Shown one piece after another: positions 56,150 through 62,866 of a stretch of 64,000 nucleotides of DNA (position 1 is the first letter of the stretch; each line of letters starts with the position of its first letter). This stretch comes from JASTVH01 sp042862465 (GTDB taxonomy: Bacteria; Pseudomonadota; Gammaproteobacteria; Pseudomonadales; Oleiphilaceae). Where the stretch lies: the NCBI GenBank assembly GCA_042862465.1, contig JASTVH010000006.1, forward strand, positions 186,001 to 250,000. Reading direction: 5' to 3'. Made by a program: the position numbers and the translations under genes. The notes beneath the pieces were generated by a model, which searched no databases, was not told where the DNA came from, and worked only from the letters and a program-made list of their open reading frames with translations.

Positions 56150-57151
56150 ATGGGCATGAGTGAAAAGGCAATTCAGAAACAGCGACCAGCATTGCGCCTG
56201 GTCTCCACCAAGGGACTCAGTCGGGATGAATGGTTGAAGGTACGTAAACAGGGCATTGGCAGTAGCGATGCGGCTGCAGCCGTGGGCATGAACCCATACC
56301 AATCCCAGTTGGAACTCTGGATGGTCAAAACCGGAAGAGATGCTGGCTTATCAAAGCCGGATTCGGACGATCCGACTTCACCAGTTTACTGGGGCCATAT
56401 CCTGGAACCAATTGTGGCCGAGCAGTACAGCCAGCAGACGGGCCGGAAAGTGCGCCGGGTGAATGCTGTATTGCAGCATCCAGATCCGGAAAAGCACTGG
56501 ATGTTGGCCAATCTGGATTACTCCGTGGTGGCTGATGACAACGTGCAGATCCTGGAATGCAAAACGGCAGGGGAGTTTGGGTCACGCCTCTGGAAAGAGG
56601 GTGTGCCGGACTATATCCAGTGCCAGGTGCAGCACCAGTTGGCTGTCACCGGCAAACAGGCGGCGGACGTGTGCGTTCTGCTGTGTGGCCAGGAGTTAAA
56701 GATCTACCGCCTTGAACGGAACGAGGAGCTCATCGAGGCACTTTACGTGCTGGAGCGTCAGTTCTGGGATTTCGTGGAAACGGATACCCCGCCACCAGTC
56801 GATGGTACTGATTCTGCTGAACGTGCCTTGCGTCATCTGTATCCAATAGATAGAGGGGAGACCCTGGACTTCAGCCAAAGTAAGGAGCTGTCCGATGCCT
56901 TCGACGAATTGCTGGCAATCCGCAAGGAAATGGAGGCCCTCAGCTCTACAGAATCCCACCTGAAACAGCGAATTGAAAGCCAGATGGGCGAAGCCTCAAA
57001 GGCAACCTTCCCGAGCGGCAGCGTCAGCTGGAAGCGCAGCAAGGATTCCGTCGGGCTCAACGTGAAACGGTTATTGAAGGATCAGCCTGAACTACTTGAG
57101 CAATACCCACTGACGAAGCCAGGAAGCCGTCGATTCCTCATCCAAGCATGA
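56150..57151 (+). CDS. YqaJ-family viral recombinase / exonuclease
   Basis: The 333-residue protein starts its nuclease core with RKQGIGSSDAAAAVGMNPYQSQLELWMVKTG, the classical YqaJ entry. WGHILEPIVAEQY, DYSVVADDNVQILECKTA (the D-E-K metal site: VQILECKTA) and a QCQVQHQLAVTG block follow. These PD-(D/E)xK lambda-exonuclease-like enzymes resect DNA for annealing-based recombination. The C-terminal 100 residues are helical. The ATG at 56150 follows CTGGAGG. Together with DUF932 it forms a common mobile-element gene set. Confidence 0.88.
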   Translation: MGMSEKAIQKQRPALRLVSTKGLSRDEWLKVRKQGIGSSDAAAAVGMNPYQSQLELWMVKTGRDAGLSKPDSDDPTSPVYWGHILEPIVAEQYSQQTGRKVRRVNAVLQHPDPEKHWMLANLDYSVVADDNVQILECKTAGEFGSRLWKEGVPDYIQCQVQHQLAVTGKQAADVCVLLCGQELKIYRLERNEELIEALYVLERQFWDFVETDTPPPVDGTDSAERALRHLYPIDRGETLDFSQSKELSDAFDELLAIRKEMEALSSTESHLKQRIESQMGEASKATFPSGSVSWKRSKDSVGLNVKRLLKDQPELLEQYPLTKPGSRRFLIQA

Positions 57152-57212
57152 ATACCCATTTGCCACGCGGGCGTGAAGAGTGCCCCGTGGTCCTTTTTAC
57201 AGGAGAGTCATC

Positions 57213-58115
57213 ATGATTAAAGGTTTAGCCATCACGCCTCCCGTGTTGGGGCGTATCAGCATTGGGCGGGTTGTCGAGAAGAACGGCATCCGGCTACCTC
57301 AGAAGGACAATCAATTCACCATAACGACCCAAGTCCAGGATCGCGGTGGCGAATGGATCTTGCACCCGTGGGATGAGACGCTTAGAAAGGCTTCGCGGGA
57401 CGGCAAGATCCGGGTGATTCCCATTCGCCTGTTGTTTAATGATCCGGAGCTTAACCTGCGAGCTGAATACACGATGTTCGATCGAAAAACCGGACGTCCC
57501 ATCTGCATCGGTAATGGCGAAAGCTGCCGGCGAGCAACGTCTTCTGGCGTCGAGGCTTTGGCGTGCCCCGGGCCAACGTTGTGCGAGTTTGGCAAGGGTG
57601 GATTGTGTAAGCCATACGGCCGGCTGAACGTGCGAATCGGTGATGAGGACGATGAGTTGGGAACCTTCATATTCCGAACCACGGGCTACAACAGCATACG
57701 GACCCTCGCCGCACGACTGAGATACTACCAGGCTGTCTCAGGCAGCCTACTGGCGTACCTGCCGTTGGAAATGCGCCTGCGCGGAAAGAGCACAACCCAA
57801 AGCCACCGAACTCCAATCTATTATGTAGATCTGGGGGTTCGGGATGATCAAACCATGGCGGAAGCCATTGCATTGGCGCGAGAACAGGCGGAGAAGCGAA
57901 AGGCGTCTGGGTTTAATCAGCAAGCACTTGACGAGGTTGCTCGCAAAGGCCTTGAGAACGCCAATTTTGAGGAGAGTGACGACGATGTGGGGGATATCCT
58001 GGAGGAATTCTATCCGGAATCTACAGGCAAGACGGTGAATACAGAGCTGCAGCGGCCTACAGAGAATATCGAAAAGATTCGAGAGCTGAAATCCAAGCTA
58101 GCGGCCTCGAACTGA
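57213..58115 (+). CDS. Cys-rich protein resembling recombination directionality factors
   Basis: The 300-residue protein has a compact cysteine region at about 97-141: CIGNGESC...ACPGPTLCEFGKGGLCKPYGRL. This GxGE-C...CPGP-C...C-K-GRL pattern recalls Gp3-like recombination directionality factors and the related 'hydrolase or metal-binding protein' of integrative elements. The C-terminal part is acidic and helical. AGGAGAG fixes the ATG at 57213. It follows the YqaJ gene. A role in excision or replication of the element is inferred only. Confidence 0.6.
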   Translation: MIKGLAITPPVLGRISIGRVVEKNGIRLPQKDNQFTITTQVQDRGGEWILHPWDETLRKASRDGKIRVIPIRLLFNDPELNLRAEYTMFDRKTGRPICIGNGESCRRATSSGVEALACPGPTLCEFGKGGLCKPYGRLNVRIGDEDDELGTFIFRTTGYNSIRTLAARLRYYQAVSGSLLAYLPLEMRLRGKSTTQSHRTPIYYVDLGVRDDQTMAEAIALAREQAEKRKASGFNQQALDEVARKGLENANFEESDDDVGDILEEFYPESTGKTVNTELQRPTENIEKIRELKSKLAASN

Positions 58116-58174
58116 GCCGGTGTTATCCTTTCGACTGTCTATCAAATTTGAGAATATTCATGGCAATGGCAATG

Positions 58175-58215
58175 GCAATGGCTACGGCTAAATCGTAGCC
58201 ATTGCTCATTTTTTG
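58175..58215 (+). terminator. Rho-independent terminator ending the mobile-element module
   Basis: A perfect 12-bp stem gcaatggctacg / cgtagccattgc with loop gctaaat, followed by tcatttttt. It is immediately preceded by tandem copies of atggca (58160-58178), the last of which forms part of the stem. Confidence 0.88.
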
Positions 58216-58497
58216 TCTCCCATGATAGGGCCAACATGAGGGCACCAAGTGTGGACCTAGCTCCGCCGACCAAAAGGCCCACTGGTAACGCTATGCACAA
58301 GGGTTAGTCCGAATATTTCCAGGTCCAGCTTCCGCCGTTTTTAACAATGTCGAGACCGCGTAATGGATATTAAAGCGTCTTTGTAAGGCGATTTAGAGGC
58401 GGCAATGTATTGCTCGAGGAAGTCTGAAGCTGATCATATTTCGCTGTCGGCTTCGTCTTAAAAAGGATGAGGTTGTAAATAGCAATTCCTCCCTGAA
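58216..58497. other. Spacer between convergent modules
   Basis: About 280 bp with no supported gene, operator or repeat, between the plus-strand mobile-element module and the minus-strand ubiquitin-like cassette. I see nothing further in it. Confidence 0.4.
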
Positions 58498-59793
58498 CTA
58501 TGCGTTCTGTTTAGCATCGTCTTTCGCTGGGAACGAATCGGCTTCCGAGAGCTTAGCGTGTACGGTCTTGTCCCACTCCCACCAGCTGTCGCCAAAGTTT
58601 GTTTTGAAGTATGAAAGCTTGACTGCTTTACGTGCGAGATACTCAGGGGTGTCCATGCCGAAAACTTCCATCGGATAACGAGCTGTCCCCGGTACATCGA
58701 AGAGGATGAAGTCAGGGAAGACATCGTCTTTACTCGCGTCAAAGCGGAGCGGCTTTTCGAAGAAGCGCTGCTCCTTTCTCAGCTTCAGTTCTACCTCTGC
58801 CTCCAGTTCGGAATCAAGTGGTATCCATGTGTCGCTGATGCGCATCAATGCCATTTCGCATACTTCTGCCGCTATTGCCCCTGACATAGCTTTTTGTGGT
58901 TTGTTGGTGAACACAATGGCTATTACCCGGCTACCATTCCGCCAAGCGTTGACCTCTCTCTCGAATCGGCGCAGCACATTGGCAACAATTTCATCGCCAA
59001 TATTCAGGAAAGGGAATCCGTTGAAGTAATTCATCGGAACTGCTCTACCGCCGACAAGATCAACATTCAGACCGAATGGACGTAACTCCGAAATGACAAT
59101 GAGACGACGCCTATTAGTGATGGCGTCCTTTACTAATTTTTTATTCTTGGCCGCATAGTCCACCTTCCCGGTCTTATTCGCAGGAAGAAGGAGATGTTGG
59201 GACAGGCGGTGACCACCGATTCGCTGGCTGGCGGCGGCTTCCCGGAGATATTTGTGAATCGTTGTCGGCCAACGTTTCCCGTCCATATTAGGGTGCCAGA
59301 GGTTGAACTGAGCCTCTGTCCAGAGTAAATGAAGCAATCCGAGCAAGGTCATGGACTTTTGTCGGGTGGTACCTTGCCGGTTGATCGTAGGGTCGTAATC
59401 AGCGCCGGTGTGTCTTGTTGGTTCGTTCTCGGTTAGGCCGAACCGTAGACGGACCTGAATACAGCCGTCGCCGATATCTTCGACTGCGCAGCGCTCATAA
59501 GCTTGCAGCCCTGAGTTTTCGGGAGGGCTTGTATAGTAGCGACACAAGGGGTGATGCTCGGGTCCGCTCAGAGCGAATTTGGCAAGATAATGATTCTCGC
59601 CCCTCAGTCTGATGGTCAGTCGTCTTGGGCCGATGCCGGCACAGGCGCAAGTAACAATCGCTTTGCTATTGCGTGCAGCACGCAAATGACCCTGGTAAAC
59701 GTCCCATTGCGTTTTATCGGACTGCCCACAGGGCTTGAGGAAATACTCCTTTCCACTGTCAAATTGAATTTTAATTTTATACGGAACTGCCAT
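58498..59793 (-). CDS. DUF1173-family protein
   Basis: The 431-residue protein matches DUF1173, a family of unknown function found on plasmids and integrative elements. The N-terminal signature holds possible zinc ligands: C49 and C51 in TCACAG, and H80, H81 and C84 in EHHPLCRYY. The C-terminal third has a nuclease-like look (KDDVFPDFILFDVPG...YPMEVFGM), reminiscent of PD-(D/E)xK proteins with D...E, but this is unproven. CGGAGG precedes the ATG. It is last in the minus-strand series, 81 bp after the DUF6527 gene, and may or may not belong to the ubiquitin-like system. Confidence 0.75.
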   Translation of the reverse strand: MAVPYKIKIQFDSGKEYFLKPCGQSDKTQWDVYQGHLRAARNSKAIVTCACAGIGPRRLTIRLRGENHYLAKFALSGPEHHPLCRYYTSPPENSGLQAYERCAVEDIGDGCIQVRLRFGLTENEPTRHTGADYDPTINRQGTTRQKSMTLLGLLHLLWTEAQFNLWHPNMDGKRWPTTIHKYLREAAASQRIGGHRLSQHLLLPANKTGKVDYAAKNKKLVKDAITNRRRLIVISELRPFGLNVDLVGGRAVPMNYFNGFPFLNIGDEIVANVLRRFEREVNAWRNGSRVIAIVFTNKPQKAMSGAIAAEVCEMALMRISDTWIPLDSELEAEVELKLRKEQRFFEKPLRFDASKDDVFPDFILFDVPGTARYPMEVFGMDTPEYLARKAVKLSYFKTNFGDSWWEWDKTVHAKLSEADSFPAKDDAKQNA

Positions 59794-59851
59794 CGGTACT
59801 GCCTCCGTTACGTCATAGTTGTTTGCAGGCGCTGTCCTAACAGTTTTCGAA

Positions 59852-59867
59852 AGAACGACATCGTTCT
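59852..59867. promoter_or_regulatory. 16-bp perfect palindrome upstream of the DUF1173 gene
   Basis: The sequence agaacgacatcgttct has two perfect 7-bp arms and a 2-bp centre, 59 bp before the DUF1173 start. The loop is too short for an RNA hairpin, so a DNA operator for a small dimeric repressor is more likely. It could give DUF1173 its own promoter. Confidence 0.4.
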
Positions 59868-59874
59868 AAATAAC

Positions 59875-60204
59875 TTAAACCCAGATAATCCTTCCTCGTC
59901 GTAACCAAAAGTGAGATTTGCATCCTCGTTTTAACCAGATGGAGGGATGCAACGTCGGTTTGTTTTCCTCATCAAGTCTTATAGACCAGTTGGGTTTGGC
60001 TTCCTCGATCAACAAAAGCTCAAGGCGTTTGCCGCAGCCGCAAGGGCAACGGAACGCTACAGCCCAGTCTTCATTATCCTCTCTGGCCAGGACCAAGTTA
60101 CGCCACGGAAGTTTAAGTGGGGGTGTATCGGTCTCGACGATAATGATGCGTCGTGGGGGCAGCACATATTCTTGCAGTTTCAAGAACCATCGTGGCCACT
60201 TCAT
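59875..60204 (-). CDS. DUF6527-family small zinc-binding protein
   Basis: The 109-residue protein carries C53, C55 and C57 in FRCPCGCGKRLELLL, then W73 and PTLHPSIWLKRGC (C95) and H98 in KSHFW. These probably bind one zinc ion. I recall DUF6527 proteins being encoded directly beside bacterial E1/E2/ubiquitin-like genes. The ATG overlaps the stop of the JAB-E1 gene by 4 bp (ATGA), so it is a tight part of the cassette. It could act as a substrate adaptor or a fourth component; its role is not known to me. Confidence 0.78.
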   Translation of the reverse strand: MKWPRWFLKLQEYVLPPRRIIIVETDTPPLKLPWRNLVLAREDNEDWAVAFRCPCGCGKRLELLLIEEAKPNWSIRLDEENKPTLHPSIWLKRGCKSHFWLRRGRIIWV

Positions 60205-61610
60205 AACGTTACCGCGCTGATGCTAAAGCGAGGCATGCCTAGCAGGGGCTCAAGTAGCCCGCGGCCGAGGTCGGGGTTCGGTGCACGACTGAAGTCCGTT
60301 TCGCTCTTATACTCCTCCTCGCCTGCGGCAAGTGAGAACACGGTGCGGGCCCGCCTATGGTTGGGATCTTGGCGAAATGGGTACGCGCGGGCGATAAATT
60401 CCATTACACAGTCGCTGGCTGCGCGCATATTGAGAGAGATGACCGAAGGAGCTTCATCCGCAATGCCTTTGATGTAACCTTCGGCCACCTGTTCGGTTAG
60501 CTCATCAGGAGCTACTTGCTGCAGATATTCCCTACGCAACGTTTCCGGCGTATAGACACCACGATCGGCTAGGGTGCTGCCACCAGGTTTAACGTAGTCC
60601 ACCCGCCCACAGACATCGCCGATGGCGATCCCGACGCGGGTCTGGCGAGTAGGTATGGTTACAGCGACATCAAACAATGGCTGCAAGAACGCGGCAGCGG
60701 TGCGGTCACATAGCTGGCGACCTTCAAGGCTGTCGACACAGCAAAACATCACGTCGGCCAGGCCTGCCAATTCGATAGCCTCGCGGGTGAGAATGCTCGC
60801 TTCGAGTGTGAATATCTCTATGTCGCTTCGATACGTAGGAATGATAGAAGCAAACCGTGCCACTTTGGCTATGCCGTTCCGAGCGTCCTCCAGGGTGGCG
60901 TTGATGATTCGATTGAGATTTTTGAATTCAATTTTATCGAAATCGATCAAGATCAGTCGTCCAAAACCGAGGCGGGCCAGCTGTTCTACCACGATGGAAC
61001 CGGTCCCAGAAACCCCGACCACACAGGCGGTGAGATATTTCAAGTCGAGCCCCATTTGGGCTGAAAATGCCATTGGCTTTGGCATTAGCTCGCCTTGTTC
61101 CGATATCCGCCAAGTGAGTAACTCATCGCCAGCACAAAGTATGGCGCTCACGGGAGTGATCGCCAGCTGGCGATCATAGAGTCGCGCATGAATGGCGCCA
61201 TCTGGTGTCATGATGGCCGAACCGTGCAGGATCGACGGCGATTTGCTCGCCTCGAATAATGAAGGCATGACTTCTCGATCGCTTTCATCGTCAGTAGCTG
61301 AGAATCTTAGGGCGCCACCGGGGTGTGAGTGCACGAGTAAAATGGTCAGGTCGTGGGCCTCGGCTTGATCTATAGCTTCCTCGATAGCCGTACCTGGCCA
61401 ACTTATGCGATCGGGCAGGCGCGCGAGGCAACTGCTGTGATCAACTGGCAGAACCCGATTGACCACGTATCGATGAAGCGAACTTTGTGCACAAAGCATA
61501 ATGGCGGCGGCCTCCAGACCGTCGCCGGGAAAGAGGTGGTCACGCAGCTGCGCGTGATGGGCTTCGCTGAGGGCCAGCTTGAAGGGCTGTTTATGAGTTG
61601 AAGTGCTCAC
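60201..61610 (-). CDS. JAB/JAMM peptidase fused to ThiF/E1-like activating enzyme
   Basis: The 469-residue protein joins two steps of a ubiquitin-like pathway. Residues 1-150 are a JAMM metalloprotease with the exact H94-x-H96-P-x6-S104-x2-D107 motif and a supporting glutamate (E33). Residues 185-420 are an E1/ThiF adenylating domain: nucleotide loop GVSGTGSIV (from 199), LIDFDKIEFKNLNR and MFCCVDSLEGR. The E1 would adenylate a ubiquitin-like C-terminus; the JAMM would trim or remove it. The GTG start at 61610 overlaps the upstream stop (GTGA). Cysteines are present (290, 291, 301, 334) but I cannot say which, if any, forms the thioester. Confidence 0.9.
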   Translation of the reverse strand: MSTSTHKQPFKLALSEAHHAQLRDHLFPGDGLEAAAIMLCAQSSLHRYVVNRVLPVDHSSCLARLPDRISWPGTAIEEAIDQAEAHDLTILLVHSHPGGALRFSATDDESDREVMPSLFEASKSPSILHGSAIMTPDGAIHARLYDRQLAITPVSAILCAGDELLTWRISEQGELMPKPMAFSAQMGLDLKYLTACVVGVSGTGSIVVEQLARLGFGRLILIDFDKIEFKNLNRIINATLEDARNGIAKVARFASIIPTYRSDIEIFTLEASILTREAIELAGLADVMFCCVDSLEGRQLCDRTAAAFLQPLFDVAVTIPTRQTRVGIAIGDVCGRVDYVKPGGSTLADRGVYTPETLRREYLQQVAPDELTEQVAEGYIKGIADEAPSVISLNMRAASDCVMEFIARAYPFRQDPNHRRARTVFSLAAGEEEYKSETDFSRAPNPDLGRGLLEPLLGMPRFSISAVTL

Positions 61611-62773
61611 TGTCCCACCTCACGCAGCAAAGATTCTTCCACAACAGCCAAGTGTGTGATTACGCTGTCTGTCGAGGGGTTCCACCGTGTGATGCCATTG
61701 AGATGTCGGCTCCAGCGTTGATAGACCTTGCCGAGGATGTTCTGCCGGATTTCGGTCTGACCGATACTACCCCCATTGGCGAGGGTAAGGGCGGGGTGAA
61801 CAAAGAACATGTCGAGCTGTGCATCTGGGTAGGAGGTAGGAATCTCGACGGCGAGGTCGACGAGTTCGCGATGATAGCCACTCGGCAAGGCAAAGCCGTG
61901 AATGATCAGCCAGCGACGCCCGTCGCCAATACGAGTCTCCCAGCTTAGCCCCTGGTGGTTTAAGTAAGCCACGTCCTGTTCCAGCAGGGCAAACTCCAGG
62001 GCGGAGGCTTTAGCCGTCTCACCATTATTGATCTCTGCTGGTGTGAGGCGAAGTTTTTCAATTCCGGGTTTTCGCAGGTCAATGACGTCGTCCATGCCGA
62101 TGCTTTGCTTGGGCTCCCCCTTGATCTTGAGCACCAAGATCCAGCCTTTGTCGGGATTAAAGCCTGCGGCCTTGAGAGCATCCCTCGCAATGATCGTCGG
62201 TTGTTCAGAGTTCACCGTTACGCCCTGAACGTTCAATTGCCAGCATTTGGGTTGGGTATAGAGTTTCTCAAGGCCAGTCTTGTCTAAATCCACACTTTCG
62301 CCATCAGCGACAAGCTGATCAGGCTCGTTATGGCGCTCTAGCCAGAGAGCCTGATCTTCTGCAATGCCGCCGACTTGGCGCAGTACATCCTCGCTAATGC
62401 GCGCCTGCCCCCAAGGAAAACGTTGTCCGTTCAAGGCGACATAGAAAAGGCGGTCGCTCTCGAAGGCAATGAACTGCTCAACACCTCGGTGGTACACGTC
62501 GATCTGCTGATCAAGGTTGACCACTTCGAGTACGCCTTTGTCGTCGAACAATAACAGTAGGTAGCGCTCGACTGGGGTTTTGCCGGCCGCGGTCAAAATT
62601 TGGCGTCCGGTAGGCACTGGATCATCAATCTCGACCACGTAGCCCTGCCAGTTGGGATCAAATACCTGAATCAGGTAATGATCAGCTGGACGCAAAGGAC
62701 GACCCTCTCGGCGAGCTAAGGTAATATTTTCGAGCTCAACGCGTTCTTGGTTCGGTGGAATGGTGCTGTTCAT
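61607..62773 (-). CDS. Multi-ubiquitin-like protein fused to E2-like domain
   Basis: The 388-residue protein contains three tandem ubiquitin-like units at about 33-105, 110-172 and 177-243. Each closes with a similar segment (YHRGVEQFIAF, DKTGLEKLYT, RKPGIEKLRL) as in the multiubiquitin family. The C-terminal 255-388 (HGFALPSGYHRE, LDMFFVHPALTL, ITRWNPSTDSV) looks like a prokaryotic E2/UBC-fold domain of family E. The only cysteine is C177, in the third ubiquitin-like unit, so the E2-like part has no thioester cysteine. An AGAGG site precedes the ATG. It is followed, with overlap, by the JAB-E1 gene. The E2 assignment is from pattern and context. Confidence 0.82.
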   Translation of the reverse strand: MNSTIPPNQERVELENITLARREGRPLRPADHYLIQVFDPNWQGYVVEIDDPVPTGRQILTAAGKTPVERYLLLLFDDKGVLEVVNLDQQIDVYHRGVEQFIAFESDRLFYVALNGQRFPWGQARISEDVLRQVGGIAEDQALWLERHNEPDQLVADGESVDLDKTGLEKLYTQPKCWQLNVQGVTVNSEQPTIIARDALKAAGFNPDKGWILVLKIKGEPKQSIGMDDVIDLRKPGIEKLRLTPAEINNGETAKASALEFALLEQDVAYLNHQGLSWETRIGDGRRWLIIHGFALPSGYHRELVDLAVEIPTSYPDAQLDMFFVHPALTLANGGSIGQTEIRQNILGKVYQRWSRHLNGITRWNPSTDSVITHLAVVEESLLREVGQ

Positions 62774-62866
62774 ATCGAATAACCTCTTGGTGGCCTGCCG
62801 CGTTATGCGGTTTCTTGGCCGTTCAGGAGGTTAATCGAAGCGAATTTTCCAACCGGAAAGATAAAC

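Noticed and set aside
58458..58742. A 94-codon minus-strand frame overlapping the DUF1173 gene end
   Set aside because: It is in another frame of the well-supported DUF1173 gene and has Ser/Thr-rich shadow composition.
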